Assembly (NCBI GenBank): GCA_030627475.1
Contig: DAOURZ010000004.1
Span: 1 to 20,309, forward strand
Direction of reading: 5' to 3'
DNA from: Deltaproteobacteria bacterium
Lineage (GTDB): Bacteria; Desulfobacterota; Desulfobacteria; Desulfobacterales; ETH-SRB1
DNA length: 20,309 nt
Under the pieces are notes generated by a model. It saw only the letters and a program-made list of their open reading frames with translations, was not told the origin of the DNA and ran no database searches. A program made the translations under genes and the position numbers. How positions within the stretch are numbered: the stretch's first letter is position 1; every line of letters begins with the position of its first letter. Below, piece by piece: positions 1-10,146 of this stretch.

Positions 1-92
1 AAAATCTTGAAATAGCTCGCTATTCCTTCGACTTTTGTGCTTTTAGATTGAACAAACCTGACCTAAATCTGTGCGCCTACTTGCGGAAGTTA

Positions 93-221
93 ATTCGTCC
101 ACGTTCCTTAGCGAATTTGCGATCCGTTGTGGTAAAATAATTACTGCAACGGACGTAGTCGTTTAGTCAAAAGAGAATCAACCTGCCTAAGGAGCGTGGA
201 CGAAATAATTTCCACGTTCCT
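93..221. repeat. Nested inverted repeats in the rpoB leader
   Basis: The 254 bases before rpoB hold no gene that I can support; they hold secondary structure. The arm at 93-111 pairs with 187-205 (17 of 19 positions). Between them, 123-129 pairs with 147-153 and 132-135 with 141-144, giving a small inner hairpin. The second outer arm can instead pair with what follows it: 190-200 with 211-221, eleven pairs including one G-U wobble and a 10-nt loop. The outer and downstream pairings exclude each other because they share 190-200. The core CGTGGACGAAAT at 195-206 recurs exactly after rpoC (8958-8969), so this is a dispersed repeat or small mobile-derived element. No convincing T tract follows 221, so a simple intrinsic terminator is not indicated; attenuation or an RNA processing site between rplL and rpoB is possible but inferred. 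Confidence 0.6.
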
Positions 222-254
222 AACACCCTAAACAACTTTTATATTGGAGATAAC

Positions 255-3200
255 ATGTCGGAAAAGCCTTTGGCAGCAAAGCGTATAAGGAAAAACTTCG
301 GCAAGATAAGAAAAATTGTTGAAATACCGGATCTTATCGGTATGCAACGAGAATCATTCGGTCGGTTTTTACAAATGGATATTTCTCCGGAAAAACGGAA
401 AGATATCGGGCTCCAGGCAGTATTCAAGTCTGTTTTTCCGATAAAAGATTTTACCGGAAGTGCTTCCCTTGAGTTTGTATCATACAGATTTTCCGAGATT
501 AAGCACAGCGTTGAGGAGTGTATGCATAGAGGTATGACATATGAGATACCTCTACGTATTACGGCCAGACTCGTAGTGTACGATTTGGACAAAGATACGG
601 GAGTTTCCAATATCCGGGATATAAAAGAACAGGAAATTTATTTTGGAACTATTCCCATGATGACCGAAAAAGGTACCTTTATAATAAATGGGACGGAACG
701 AGTTGTTGTTAGTCAGCTCCACCGTTCATCCGGGGTATTTTTTGATCACGATAAGGGAAAAACGCATTCAAGCGGCAAAATTATATACAAATCCAGAATT
801 ATTCCGGTACGAGGCTCATGGATAGATTTGGAGATAGATCATAAAGATATCGTTTATATCAGGATTGATAGAAGACGAAAATTTCCTGTTACGATTCTTT
901 TCAAAGCATTTGGATATACAACAGAAAACCTGCTTGACTATTTTTATAAAACTGAAACAATAGTTGTTAACGAGGAACGTTTTTTCAAGATTTTCAATGA
1001 AAGTTTCCTTATTGGACAGCGTGCAAGCAATGATGTTTCAGATCCTGAAGATGGCACTGTAATCGTCAAAAAAGGGCGTATGTTCACTAAATCTTCAATT
1101 CGCAAGCTGAAATCCGCCAGAATAGAATTGATACCTTTGGATTTTGAAGATATTTCAGGTAAAGTATTTGCACATACAATAAACGATCCTGAGAGCGAAA
1201 CGCCTATTGTAATGGCAAATGAAGTAGTTGATGAAAATACGCTTTCTATGTTAAGCGATGCCGGTATAACTGAATTTGATTTACTGTTTATTGATGGTAT
1301 ATCCAGCAGTAATTCTATCCATAAGACACTTTTGCTGGACAAGGTTGAAACAAAAGAAGAAGCACTCATTGAGATTTACAAAAGACTCAGACCAGGGAAT
1401 CCTGCTACACCCGAGGTTGCCCAGACTTTTGTTGATAATCTGTTTTTCAAGTCAACATATTATGACCTTTCCAAGGTGGGGCGTTTAAAAATTAATCTGC
1501 GACTTGGGATGGAAGCTCCGATTGATTTAACTGTTCTCAGAAAAGAGGATATACTTCTAACGGCAAAAACTCTTGTAAAGCTTAAAGATACACAGGGAGT
1601 TATTGATGACATTGACCATCTTGGCAATAGAAGGGTGCGTGCAGTGGGCGAGCTTCTTGAGAATCAGTATCGCATTGGACTTGTTCGTATGGAGCGATCC
1701 ATTAAGGAGCGAATGAGCTTGCAAGAGGTTGATGCTCTTATGCCCCACGACCTGGTCAATCCAAAACCGGTTTCCGCTGTTGTTAAAGAATTCTTTGGTA
1801 CCAGCCAGTTGAGCCAGTTTATGGATCAAACCAACCCTCTTTCGGAAACAACACATAAACGACGACTCAGCGCTCTTGGACCAGGTGGACTTACCCGAGA
1901 AAGAGCCGGTTTTGAGGTCAGGGATGTTCATCCATCACATTACGGCCGTATATGTCCTATTGAAACTCCGGAAGGGCCGAACATCGGTCTTATTGTTTCA
2001 CTCAGTACATATGCGCGAGTTAATGAATTTGGATTTATTGAAACACCGTACAGCGTTGTAAGGGATGCAACTATTACTGATGAAATTAAGTTTCTTAGCG
2101 CTTTTGAAGAGGGAGAGCATCCTATTGCTCAGGCTAACGCACCTCTTGATAATAAAAGGCAATATGTCAATCCACTTGTAACATCAAGAGTGGCAGGTGA
2201 GTTTATGATGGTTCAAAAGGAGAATATCGAATTTATGGATGTTTCTCCTAACCAGTTAGTGAGCATTTCGGCATCTCTTATACCATTTTTAGAAAACGAT
2301 GATGCCAACAGAGCTTTGATGGGGTCAAATATGCAGCGTCAGGCAGTTCCCCTTTTAGTAAGTGAGGCTCCTCTCGTAGGTACCGGTATTGAAGGCGTAG
2401 TAGCAAAAGATTCAGGTGTTACAATAGTTGCAAGGAGGGATGGTTCCGTTGTTGATATTGATGCTTCCCGCATAGTGCTGAAGCATGATTCGGATGATAT
2501 TAACTCTTCTTCCCTGCCTCCTCTCATGAGCGGGGCCAGTGAGCCGCAAATTGAAAAAAATGTGACGATTTATAATCTTTCAAAATTTGTACGTTCAAAT
2601 CAAAATACATGTTTTAATCAGCGTCCTATCGTAAGGAAAGGCCAGAAAATTAAGGCCGGCGATATAATTTCGGATGGCCCTGCTACAAATAAAGGAGAAC
2701 TTGCTCTCGGGAAGAATGTAACTGTGGCTTTTATGCCTTGGTGTGGTTATAACTTTGAGGATTCAATTCTTGTAAGCGAAAGGCTTGTCAGGGACGGTAC
2801 ATACACGTCCATCCACATTGAAGAATTTGAAGTGGTAGCAAGAGATACCAAGCTTGGGAAAGAAGATATTACACGGGATATACCAAACGTAGGAGAAGAT
2901 GCTTTAAAGAATATGGATGAAAGTGGAATTATCAGGCTTGGTACTGAAGTTGTTCCCGGGGACATACTGGTAGGGAAAATCACCCCAAAGGGTGAGACTC
3001 AGTTTTCTCCCGAAGAAAAGCTTCTGCGAGCTATTTTTGGAGAAAAAGCAGCAGATGTAAAAGATACCTCCTTGAGAGTACCACCAGGTGTCGAAGGTAT
3101 TGTAATAGATGCAAAAGTATTTTCCAGACGTGGTATTGACAAGGATGATCGTACGCGTTTGATCGAAAATGAGGAGATTGCTGCGCTTGAAAAGAATATG

Positions 3201-4388
3201 GATGATGAACTCTTTGTAATTGAAGAAGTTGTTCGCGAACAATTAGAGAAAATGCTTGTCGGCAATAAATGTGAATCACACTTGAAAAAAGGCAAGAAAC
3301 TATTGATCTCAAAGGGTACCATGATTGATTCAAATATTCTTGCAGGGATTTCTGTAGCTCACCTTGAAGGAATTGTTTTGAGTGATTCCGGCCTGACTGA
3401 AAAGATACATGATATCCTTGAACAATACAGAAAACAACGTGAGTCATGCAGAATAGTGTTTGAGCATAAAACGAGCAGATACGAAAAAGGCGATGATCTT
3501 CTTCCGGGTGTAATTAAGCTGGTCAAGGTTTACGTGGCCATGAAGCGTAAACTTTCAGTTGGTGACAAAATGGCCGGTAGGCATGGCAATAAAGGCGTTG
3601 TGTCCAGAATTCTTCCACAGGAAGATCTGCCATATTATGAAGATGGTACGATGGTTGATATGGTTCTCAATCCACTCGGTGTGCCTTCGAGGATGAACGT
3701 AGGGCAAATTCTGGAAATTCATTTGGGTTGTGCTGCAAAAGGCCTTGGTGATCAGATTAATACTTTACTTGAAGAGCAAAAGTTTAAAGATTTGCGAGAC
3801 AAGATTAAGCGGATATTTAATGATTCATCAGTTCAGGACATGATTGATAATATGGATGAGAAAGAGCTTTATGATTTTGCTGATAATTATAGAGAAGGAG
3901 TTCACATGGCAACACCGGTTTTTGATGGAGCCGGGGAAAACGAAATCAAAACTCTTTTATCTGAGGCAGCGCTTGATACATCCGCACAGAGTACGTTATA
4001 TGATGGTCGTACAGGAGAGTCTTTTAAAGGAAAAATCACGGTTGGGGCAATGTATATGCTGAAGCTCCATCATCTTGTTGATGACAAGATACATGCCCGA
4101 TCAATTGGTCCTTATTCACTTGTAACCCAGCAGCCTCTTGGAGGAAAAGCCCAGTTTGGAGGTCAGCGTCTTGGAGAGATGGAAGTCTGGGCTATGGAGT
4201 CTTATGGAGCAGCTCATGCCCTGCAGGAGTTTATAACGGTAAAGTCTGATGATATGGCTGGAAGGACACGTATGTATGAAAAGATTGTAAAAGGTCAAAA
4301 CGTGCTTGAGCCGGGCTTGCCTGAGTCTTTCAAGGTTCTTACAAAGGAGTTGCAGAGTTTGGGGCTTGATATAATTCTCATGGAATAA
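255..4388 (+). CDS. rpoB: DNA-directed RNA polymerase subunit beta
   Basis: This is the beta subunit of RNA polymerase, which with beta' forms the catalytic cleft and binds rifampicin. It has 1377 residues, slightly longer than the 1342 of E. coli, and is complete. The rifampicin pocket is at residues 517-541 ([12 protein letters not shown], then [10 protein letters not shown]); the positions matching E. coli Asp516, His526 and Ser531 are unchanged, so the sensitive form is predicted. Differences from E. coli there are Thr at the Asn518 and Ile524 positions. NFED at 833-836 and GDK/GRHGNK with Lys1105 and Lys1113 are the active-site regions equivalent to E. coli 811-814, Lys1065 and Lys1073. 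The start ATG has a GGAGA ribosome site at 247-251 and is followed by a typical N-terminus ([17 protein letters not shown]). rpoC follows after 168 bp. Confidence 0.99.
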   Translation: MSEKPLAAKRIRKNFGKIRKIVEIPDLIGMQRESFGRFLQMDISPEKRKDIGLQAVFKSVFPIKDFTGSASLEFVSYRFSEIKHSVEECMHRGMTYEIPLRITARLVVYDLDKDTGVSNIRDIKEQEIYFGTIPMMTEKGTFIINGTERVVVSQLHRSSGVFFDHDKGKTHSSGKIIYKSRIIPVRGSWIDLEIDHKDIVYIRIDRRRKFPVTILFKAFGYTTENLLDYFYKTETIVVNEERFFKIFNESFLIGQRASNDVSDPEDGTVIVKKGRMFTKSSIRKLKSARIELIPLDFEDISGKVFAHTINDPESETPIVMANEVVDENTLSMLSDAGITEFDLLFIDGISSSNSIHKTLLLDKVETKEEALIEIYKRLRPGNPATPEVAQTFVDNLFFKSTYYDLSKVGRLKINLRLGMEAPIDLTVLRKEDILLTAKTLVKLKDTQGVIDDIDHLGNRRVRAVGELLENQYRIGLVRMERSIKERMSLQEVDALMPHDLVNPKPVSAVVKEFFGTSQLSQFMDQTNPLSETTHKRRLSALGPGGLTRERAGFEVRDVHPSHYGRICPIETPEGPNIGLIVSLSTYARVNEFGFIETPYSVVRDATITDEIKFLSAFEEGEHPIAQANAPLDNKRQYVNPLVTSRVAGEFMMVQKENIEFMDVSPNQLVSISASLIPFLENDDANRALMGSNMQRQAVPLLVSEAPLVGTGIEGVVAKDSGVTIVARRDGSVVDIDASRIVLKHDSDDINSSSLPPLMSGASEPQIEKNVTIYNLSKFVRSNQNTCFNQRPIVRKGQKIKAGDIISDGPATNKGELALGKNVTVAFMPWCGYNFEDSILVSERLVRDGTYTSIHIEEFEVVARDTKLGKEDITRDIPNVGEDALKNMDESGIIRLGTEVVPGDILVGKITPKGETQFSPEEKLLRAIFGEKAADVKDTSLRVPPGVEGIVIDAKVFSRRGIDKDDRTRLIENEEIAALEKNMDDELFVIEEVVREQLEKMLVGNKCESHLKKGKKLLISKGTMIDSNILAGISVAHLEGIVLSDSGLTEKIHDILEQYRKQRESCRIVFEHKTSRYEKGDDLLPGVIKLVKVYVAMKRKLSVGDKMAGRHGNKGVVSRILPQEDLPYYEDGTMVDMVLNPLGVPSRMNVGQILEIHLGCAAKGLGDQINTLLEEQKFKDLRDKIKRIFNDSSVQDMIDNMDEKELYDFADNYREGVHMATPVFDGAGENEIKTLLSEAALDTSAQSTLYDGRTGESFKGKITVGAMYMLKLHHLVDDKIHARSIGPYSLVTQQPLGGKAQFGGQRLGEMEVWAMESYGAAHALQEFITVKSDDMAGRTRMYEKIVKGQNVLEPGLPESFKVLTKELQSLGLDIILME

Positions 4389-4556
4389 GGATTAAGGACT
4401 CACTCAAAACCATCCCGCATGACTACGTTGCTCGTTGGTTAATTGGCCCGTTTATTCGTTCTCCTCGTGCCTTGCCATGTGGGTACCTTGATACCTGAAA
4501 ATGTAAACTTGTTTTTGAGCGAACCCTAACGATCGAAAATTACGGAAGGAAGTAAA
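4389..4556 (+). other. Wide rpoB-rpoC intergenic spacer
   Basis: No open frame of note lies here. rpoB and rpoC are normally much closer. The spacer looks more GC-rich in its middle part (about 4410-4490) than its edges. CTCAAAA at 4403-4409 can pair with TTTTGAG near 4513-4519, closing a loop that spans most of the spacer; the arms are short and could be chance. A small GGTA/TACC inverted repeat lies near 4481-4496. The only clear functional element is the rpoC ribosome site GGAAGGA at 4544-4550. It may be a dispersed intergenic repeat, which I cannot test from one copy. Confidence 0.4.
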
Positions 4557-7500
4557 ATGGAAACTCTATATGATTTCTTCGCCAAACCCATAGATCCAAG
4601 GCATTATAAAGGGATACAGATTAAATTGGCATCGCCGGAGAAGATTCTGAAGTGGTCGCATGGGGAAATAGAAAAGCCGGAGACAATCAACTATCGAACC
4701 TTCAAGCCGGAACGTGATGGACTCTTTTGCGCCAAAATTTTTGGTCCGATAAAGGATTATGAGTGCAATTGTGGTAAGTACAAGCGTATGAAGCACAGAG
4801 GTATTATTTGTGAAAAATGCGGTGTTGAGGTTATTCAGTCCAAGGTTAGAAGAGAAAGGATGGCGCATATAAAACTCGCTACACCTTGTTCCCATATATG
4901 GTTTTTGAAAAGTCTTCCAAGCAAGCTTTGCAACTTGCTTGATATGACGCTGAAAAATATTGAAAAAGTATTATATTTTGACAGTTATATTGTAATTGAT
5001 CCCAAGGATACCAGCCTCAGTCAGGGCCAGCTTTTGTCTGATGATAAATATTACGAGGCGCTTGAAGAGTTCGGTACAAAATTTGAAGTCGGGATAGGAG
5101 CCGAATCAATCAAGAAATTACTTGAGGGCATTAATCTTGATGCTTTATATAAAGAACTTAAAGAAGATATCAGCGCTACAAGCTCAGTTGCAAAGCGCCA
5201 GAAACTATCTAAACGACTGAAGATAGTCAATTCTTTTAGAAATAGTGGAATGAATCCTGTATGGATGATTATGGATGTTATTCCTGTTATTCCCCCGGAT
5301 TTGCGTCCATTGGTTCCTCTCGAAGGCGGTCGCTTCGCCACATCTGATTTAAACGATTTGTATCGCAGGGTAATTAATCGTAATAACCGGTTAAAACGTC
5401 TTATTGATTTAAATGCACCTGATATCATTGTTCGTAATGAGAAAAGAATGTTACAGGAATCAGTTGACGTTCTTTTTGATAACGGCCGGCATGGCAGAGT
5501 TATTACCGGAACCAACAAGAGACCTTTAAAATCGTTAAGTGATACATTAAAGGGTAAACAGGGACGGTTTCGTCAAAACCTTCTTGGTAAAAGAGTGGAT
5601 TATTCCGGTCGTACCGTTATTACAGTCGGACCAAATCTCAGACTCCATCAGTGTGGCTTACCAAAGAAAATGGCGCTGGAGTTGTTCAAACCTTTTGTTT
5701 ATTATCGTCTTGAGCAGAAAGGGCTTGTTTCTACTGTAAAAAGCGCCAAGAAAATGGTGGAAAAAGGAACTCCGGATGTTTGGGATGCGCTGGATGAAGT
5801 GGTAAAAGAATATCCGGTAATGCTAAACCGTGCTCCCACACTCCATCGTCTCGGCATTCAGGCATTTGAGCCTATTCTGATCGAAGGCAAAGCTTTGCAG
5901 CTTCATCCTCTTGTTTGTACGGCATTTAATGCTGACTTTGATGGTGATCAAATGGCTGTTCATATTCCTCTTTCTGTCGAAGCCCAGATTGAATGCAGGG
6001 TATTAATGCTTTCAAGTAACAATATCCTTTCTCCTGCAAATGGGAGTCCGATTATTGTACCAAGTCAGGATATAGTTCTTGGTATATATTATATGACAAG
6101 AGAGATGGAAGAAGCCAGGGGAGATGGGAAGAAATTTGCCGGTCCTGAAGAAGTTCGCGTTGCGTACGATGCAGGTGCCGTTGATCTCCATGCTAAAATT
6201 ACTGTCCGTATTAACAAAAAGAGATTTGACACGACCGTTGGACGCATTTTGCTTTGGGAAATCATACCTAAGGATAATATCGTTTTAATGCGTCGGGTCG
6301 TGGTTTCTTCAGAAGAAGAGGCGAAAACCGTTTATGCCAAGCTGCAAAAGGGAGCAAACTTTATTGACATGGTACGTCAATATTCACAGAGCCTTGACAA
6401 AGAGAATGAAGGTGTTCTCGGTTTGTTTAGAAAGGATGAGTTCAAGAGGATATATCGGGCAAATGCTGAAGATATTGATACAATATTTTCTCTTAAACAG
6501 GGAGAGAACAGCGATATAATTTATTTTGATGAAGCGTATCATATTTTTGAAATTATAAAAAAGCAGTTCGGGATTCCTTTTAATCTGATCAACAAAGTAA
6601 TGGATAAAAAAGCATTACGTGATTTTGTTGATTATGCTTACAGGAATATAGGATCAAAATCTACTGTCATACTTTCCGACAGATTGAAGGATATCGGCTA
6701 CAAATATTCAACAGAAGGAGGCTTATCTATTTCAATTGATGCCATGATAATTCCTTCTGCAAAACGTAACATTCTGGAAATGGCCGACAAAGACGTCTCC
6801 GAGATGAACAGACAATATATTGAGGGGCTCATCACTAAAGGTGAGAAATATAATAAAGTCGTTGATATATGGGCAAAAGCAACTGATGATGTTGCGGATG
6901 AGATGATGGAATCCATGAAAATGGTTCCTGTGACTAATGAAACAGGCCAACCTGTTCTTGGAAAGAACAACCAGCCTGTTTTAACTGAAAGTTTCAATCC
7001 AATTTATATGATGGCGGATTCAGGTGCCAGAGGCAGCAAAGACCAGATGCGTCAGCTTGCGGGTATGCGCGGTCTTATGGCAAAGCCATCAGGAGAAATC
7101 ATAGAAACTCCAATAACTGCTAATTTTAGAGAGGGCCTTTCAGTGCTTCAATATTTTATTTCGACCCATGGTGCAAGAAAAGGCCTTGCTGATACTGCAT
7201 TAAAAACTGCAAACTCGGGATATCTTACCAGGCGCCTTGCTGATGTCGCTCAGGACTGTGTGATTATGGCAGATGACTGTGAAACAATGATGGGTGTTGA
7301 GGTTGAATCTCTTGTGGAAGGCGGAGAGATTATTCAGCGTTTGGGAGAGCGTATTCTCGGACGTGTTGCACTGGAAGATATACTTGATCCTTTCACAGAT
7401 GAAGTGCTTTTAAAAGCCGGAGAAGATATAGACGAGGCGGCCGTAAAGATAATTGAAGAAGCTGGTTTGACCAACGTTAAAATCAGATCTGTTCTTACAT

Positions 7501-8954
7501 GCAAAACAAAACGTGGTGTTTGTGCCAGGTGCTATGGCCGTGATCTTTCACATGGAGCAATGGTTGAAATGGGCCAGGCAGTTGGTATCCTGGCAGCTCA
7601 ATCTATTGGTGAACCCGGAACTCAGCTTACAATGCGTACATTTCATATTGGCGGAACAGCAAGCCGGAGAGTTGAGCAGGCTGATATCAGAGCTCAAGTA
7701 GATGGGATAATACGTTTTGTTGATCTGAATATAGTAGAAAATGTTGATAAAAAATTTATTGTTATGAATCGGCGTGGTGGTGAATTAGTCATTATTGGTG
7801 AAGCCGGACGAGAGCGAGAACGGTTTTCCGTTATTTATGGTGCTCACATTGAAGTTAAAGACGGTCAAAAGATCAAGGCCGGAGATCTTCTTGCGACATG
7901 GGATCCATTTACAACACCGATTATTACAGAGGTTGATGGAATTGTAAAATTCGGAGCTATCGTATCAGGCAAAACCATGCAGGAGAAAGTTGATCCCGCA
8001 ACCGGAAAATCAAGTCGTACTATAATTGAATCAAGAAGTACTGATGAGCGGCCGAGAATTTCTATAAAAAACAAAACCGGAAAAACAGTTAAAATCCCAG
8101 GCGCAAAGGGGCTGGCGCGATACATGCTGCCATTGGGAGCTATTTTGCTTGTTGAAGAAGGTGATCAGATTCAAGCCGGTAGTGTTATTGCAAAGCTTCC
8201 GCGTGCAACTACCAAGACCAAGGATATTACAGGTGGTCTTCCAAGAGTTGCCGAGCTTTTTGAGGTGCGCAAACCAAAAGAAATAGCTGTATTGAGCGCA
8301 ATTGATGGATATGTTTCAATTGCCAAGGCAACAAAAAAAGGTAAGCAGAGAATAACGGTTACTCCGGTTGATGTTGGTGAAAAGAAGGAATACCTGATCG
8401 CACAAGGCAAACATATAAATGTTTATGAAGGAGATTATATAAGGGCAGGCGAATCTTTGATCGGTGGTTCAGCACTACCTCAGGATATATTGAATATTAA
8501 GGGAGATATCGCATTGGCCCGTTATATAGTTGATGAAGTTCAGGAGGTATACCGTTTACAGGGCGTGAGAATAAATGACAAGCATATTGAGGTAATCGTA
8601 AGGCAGATGATGAGGCGTGTCAAGATTCTTGAAACCGGTGATACTGAATTTATCTATGAGGAGCAAGTAGATAAAGTAAAATTTGAGGATACAAACAAAG
8701 AGGTGATCAAGAAAGGTGGAAAACCTGCTGTGGCGGAATCGCTTATTCTGGGAATTACCAAGGCTTCTCTCAGCACCGAAAGTTTTATCTCGGCGGCTTC
8801 GTTTCAAGAGACAACGAAAGTTCTTACAGATGCGAGTATTGCAGGAAGAAAAGATCCTCTTCTAGGGCTTAAAGAAAATGTTATTATGGGTAGACTTATT
8901 CCAGCAGGTACAGGGTTGCCCATATACAGTAATGTCGAGGTTGCCTCGACTTAG
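4557..8954 (+). CDS. rpoC: DNA-directed RNA polymerase subunit beta' with extra parvulin-like domain
   Basis: This is the catalytic beta' subunit of RNA polymerase. It has 1465 residues against 1407 in E. coli. The first zinc site (Cys70, Cys72, Cys85, Cys88) and the catalytic NADFDGD (Asp460, Asp462, Asp464) keep E. coli numbering exactly. The second zinc site (Cys908, Cys982, Cys989, Cys992) and the trigger loop (MRTFHIGG from 1026) are all shifted by +94, so the added length lies between them. The addition is residues about 573-671, described separately. SI3 is present inside the trigger loop (about 1037-1220), as in other proteobacteria. The rim helices of the secondary channel follow the new domain (about 730-790). 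The start has GGAAGGA at 4544-4550 with 6 nt spacing. The TAG stop lies in the stem of the terminator hairpin. The reading frame is continuous, so this is not a frameshift artefact. Confidence 0.99.
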   Translation: METLYDFFAKPIDPRHYKGIQIKLASPEKILKWSHGEIEKPETINYRTFKPERDGLFCAKIFGPIKDYECNCGKYKRMKHRGIICEKCGVEVIQSKVRRERMAHIKLATPCSHIWFLKSLPSKLCNLLDMTLKNIEKVLYFDSYIVIDPKDTSLSQGQLLSDDKYYEALEEFGTKFEVGIGAESIKKLLEGINLDALYKELKEDISATSSVAKRQKLSKRLKIVNSFRNSGMNPVWMIMDVIPVIPPDLRPLVPLEGGRFATSDLNDLYRRVINRNNRLKRLIDLNAPDIIVRNEKRMLQESVDVLFDNGRHGRVITGTNKRPLKSLSDTLKGKQGRFRQNLLGKRVDYSGRTVITVGPNLRLHQCGLPKKMALELFKPFVYYRLEQKGLVSTVKSAKKMVEKGTPDVWDALDEVVKEYPVMLNRAPTLHRLGIQAFEPILIEGKALQLHPLVCTAFNADFDGDQMAVHIPLSVEAQIECRVLMLSSNNILSPANGSPIIVPSQDIVLGIYYMTREMEEARGDGKKFAGPEEVRVAYDAGAVDLHAKITVRINKKRFDTTVGRILLWEIIPKDNIVLMRRVVVSSEEEAKTVYAKLQKGANFIDMVRQYSQSLDKENEGVLGLFRKDEFKRIYRANAEDIDTIFSLKQGENSDIIYFDEAYHIFEIIKKQFGIPFNLINKVMDKKALRDFVDYAYRNIGSKSTVILSDRLKDIGYKYSTEGGLSISIDAMIIPSAKRNILEMADKDVSEMNRQYIEGLITKGEKYNKVVDIWAKATDDVADEMMESMKMVPVTNETGQPVLGKNNQPVLTESFNPIYMMADSGARGSKDQMRQLAGMRGLMAKPSGEIIETPITANFREGLSVLQYFISTHGARKGLADTALKTANSGYLTRRLADVAQDCVIMADDCETMMGVEVESLVEGGEIIQRLGERILGRVALEDILDPFTDEVLLKAGEDIDEAAVKIIEEAGLTNVKIRSVLTCKTKRGVCARCYGRDLSHGAMVEMGQAVGILAAQSIGEPGTQLTMRTFHIGGTASRRVEQADIRAQVDGIIRFVDLNIVENVDKKFIVMNRRGGELVIIGEAGRERERFSVIYGAHIEVKDGQKIKAGDLLATWDPFTTPIITEVDGIVKFGAIVSGKTMQEKVDPATGKSSRTIIESRSTDERPRISIKNKTGKTVKIPGAKGLARYMLPLGAILLVEEGDQIQAGSVIAKLPRATTKTKDITGGLPRVAELFEVRKPKEIAVLSAIDGYVSIAKATKKGKQRITVTPVDVGEKKEYLIAQGKHINVYEGDYIRAGESLIGGSALPQDILNIKGDIALARYIVDEVQEVYRLQGVRINDKHIEVIVRQMMRRVKILETGDTEFIYEEQVDKVKFEDTNKEVIKKGGKPAVAESLILGITKASLSTESFISAASFQETTKVLTDASIAGRKDPLLGLKENVIMGRLIPAGTGLPIYSNVEVAST
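6273..6569 (+). other. Parvulin/PpiC-like domain inserted in RpoC
   Basis: About 99 residues (573-671) lie between IIPK (to 572) and GIPFNLINK (from 672). In E. coli the equivalent segments (MIVPK and GLPYSIVNQ) are directly adjacent, so this is an in-frame insertion. Its pattern follows the parvulin rotamase family: [18 protein letters not shown] (579-596), KGANF, RQYS (to 610), [10 protein letters not shown] (615-624), SLKQGENSD (645-653) and [10 protein letters not shown] (660-669). Compared with E. coli PpiC, the first catalytic His (in HILV) is replaced by Arg (RRVVV), the Cys/Asp position by Ser612, and GGDLG reads EGVLG, while the C-terminal His is kept as His662. This suggests a retained fold used for binding, with doubtful isomerase activity. 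The fold assignment is from motif recognition; a role at the secondary channel is inference from its location. Confidence 0.75.
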
Positions 8955-9005
8955 AAACGTGGACGAAATTATTTTGTCATTTCGTCCACGTTTCTAAACT
9001 TTTTT
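8951..9005 (+). terminator. Intrinsic terminator after rpoC, built from a repeat
   Basis: A perfect 19-bp inverted repeat (8951-8969 and 8979-8997, 9-nt loop) is followed after two bases by six Ts (9000-9005). The stem includes the rpoC stop codon. The arm core CGTGGACGAAAT is identical to 195-206 before rpoB, so the terminator belongs to a repeat family. The stem is bidirectional in principle, though the T tract favours the plus strand. A promoter follows at once, consistent with a transcription unit boundary. Confidence 0.75.
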
Positions 9006-9016
9006 GCATAAAAAGC

Positions 9017-9043
9017 TTGACAATATTATTATATGAATATAAA
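9017..9043 (+). promoter_or_regulatory. Sigma70-like promoter for rpsL onward
   Basis: A perfect -35 TTGACA at 9017-9022 is followed by TATAAA at 9038-9043 with a 15-bp spacer; TAAATA at 9040-9045 gives a 17-bp spacer with a weaker match. The region is very AT-rich and lies between the rpoC terminator and rpsL, about 70 nt upstream of the start codon. It is the clearest promoter in the window and would drive the str and probably ribosomal protein genes downstream. Prediction only. Confidence 0.6.
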
Positions 9044-9112
9044 TAAAACCTTTTTTGTTAGTAAGTAAAAAGTAATTTAAGAATACCAGATAAAGGCTTT
9101 TAAGGGGAAAAC

Positions 9113-9484
9113 ATGCCGACCATTAATCAGTTAGTCAGAAAGGGCAGGAAGCGAATTAAAAAGAAGACCAATACGCCGGCTTTGAAAGGAGCTCCGCAAA
9201 AGAGAGGAGTGTGTACACGCGTATATACTTCAACACCTAAAAAGCCTAATTCCGCTTTGCGTAAAGTTGCAAGGGTCAGACTAACTACCGGGGTAGAAGT
9301 TACGGCTTATATACCCGGTATCGGGCATAATCTTCAGGAGCATTCGGTAATTTTGGTTCGCGGAGGCCGCGTAAAGGATTTGCCAGGTGTAAGGTATCAT
9401 GTTGTAAGGGGTATTCTTGATACACTGGGGGTCACTGACCGCAGGCAGGGACGGTCAAAATACGGAGCTAAGAAGCCTAAATAA
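9113..9484 (+). CDS. rpsL: 30S ribosomal protein S12
   Basis: S12 lies at the decoding centre of the small subunit and influences accuracy. It is 123 residues, the usual length. [15 protein letters not shown] (residues 41-55) and [13 protein letters not shown] (84-96) are the conserved decoding loops. Lys43 and Lys88, whose substitutions give streptomycin resistance in E. coli (Lys42 and Lys87 without Met), are wild type, and Asp89, the usual methylthiolation site, is present. The start is preceded by AAGGGG at 9102-9107. It is the first gene after the 9017 promoter; rpsG follows 22 nt later. Confidence 0.98.
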   Translation: MPTINQLVRKGRKRIKKKTNTPALKGAPQKRGVCTRVYTSTPKKPNSALRKVARVRLTTGVEVTAYIPGIGHNLQEHSVILVRGGRVKDLPGVRYHVVRGILDTLGVTDRRQGRSKYGAKKPK

Positions 9485-9506
9485 TTTAATATTATGGTGT
9501 AGATAA

Positions 9507-9977
9507 ATGCCCAGACGAAGAGAAGTTCCCAAGAGAATCACTATACTTGATTCCAAGTATAATAATAAACTTGTATCAAGATTTATAAAATCTATGATGC
9601 GGGATGGAAAGAAGAGCGTAGCAGAGAAACTGTTATACAGAGCATTTGATATCATCGAAAAAAAGACAAATGAATCTCCGGTTAAGACATTTGAAAAGGC
9701 AATTGATAATGTCAGGCCGTTAATTGAAGTTAAGTCGCGACGTGTAGGCGGCTCAACTTATCAGGTTCCTACAGAAATCAGACCATCCCGTCGGACGGCT
9801 CTTGGTATTAGATGGATTATCGGAATTGCGCGCAAAAGATCTGAAAAGAGTATGGATAAAAAAATGGCTGGAGAATTATTGGATGCCGCTAATAACAGAG
9901 GTGCTTCTGTCAAGAAAAGAGAAGATACTCATAAAATGGCTGATGCAAACAAGGCATTTGCTCATTATCGCTGGTAA
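9507..9977 (+). CDS. rpsG: 30S ribosomal protein S7
   Basis: S7 binds the 3' domain of 16S rRNA, nucleates head assembly and contacts E-site tRNA. It has 156 residues, typical for bacteria, starting [10 protein letters not shown] and ending AFAHYRW as in most bacterial S7. The conserved [11 protein letters not shown] stretch is at about residues 78-88. The ribosome site before ATG is weak (GGTG at 9495-9498), suggesting coupling to rpsL, which ends 22 nt upstream. In E. coli S7 represses the str operon translationally; no such site can be assigned here. The next gene is tuf and not fusA, which is a departure from the common rpsL-rpsG-fusA-tuf order. Confidence 0.98.
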   Translation: MPRRREVPKRITILDSKYNNKLVSRFIKSMMRDGKKSVAEKLLYRAFDIIEKKTNESPVKTFEKAIDNVRPLIEVKSRRVGGSTYQVPTEIRPSRRTALGIRWIIGIARKRSEKSMDKKMAGELLDAANNRGASVKKREDTHKMADANKAFAHYRW

Positions 9978-10146
9978 CTCTAATTAAGCGAAGACATATA
10001 GGATGATATTCTATTTGCCTTGAACCCGGTATCTTCGGCTATCGTTTAATCAGGGTAATAAAGTTATGGAAAATGTTTACAGCTCAAAGTTTTAAATGTG
10101 TTATTCAAGCTCTGAATTTTGAGTTAATTTTTAGGAGGACGGTAAT
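9978..10146 (+). promoter_or_regulatory. Structured rpsG-tuf spacer where fusA is usually found
   Basis: No coding remnant of EF-G is visible in any plus frame. The spacer contains a 9-pair inverted repeat with one G-U (9983-9991 with 10042-10050) and a competing 6-bp pairing (9989-9994 with 10032-10037), followed by a CTCAAA/TTTGAG pair (10083-10088 with 10118-10123) and a short T run. It ends in a strong AGGAGG at 10133-10138, 8 nt before the tuf start. A tuf leader with attenuator-like or stabilising structure is plausible. I see no convincing -35/-10 pair. Confidence 0.35.

Noticed and set aside
944..1369. Minus-strand open frame of 141 codons inside rpoB
   Set aside because: It is antisense to a strongly conserved coding region, is low-complexity Ser/Ile-rich and has no recognisable family.
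1803..1880. Rifampicin resistance changes in RpoB
   Set aside because: The key Asp, His and Ser positions are wild type; the two differences from E. coli (Thr for Asn518 and Ile524) are not the principal resistance sites and look like lineage variation.
7665..8216. SI3 insertion within the RpoC trigger loop as a novel insert
   Set aside because: It matches the normal position and size of the proteobacterial SI3 domain (E. coli about 940-1130), so it is expected.
9978..10146. Degraded fusA remnant between rpsG and tuf
   Set aside because: No plus-strand frame in the spacer shows EF-G C-terminal sequence, so deletion or relocation is cleaner than a pseudogene.
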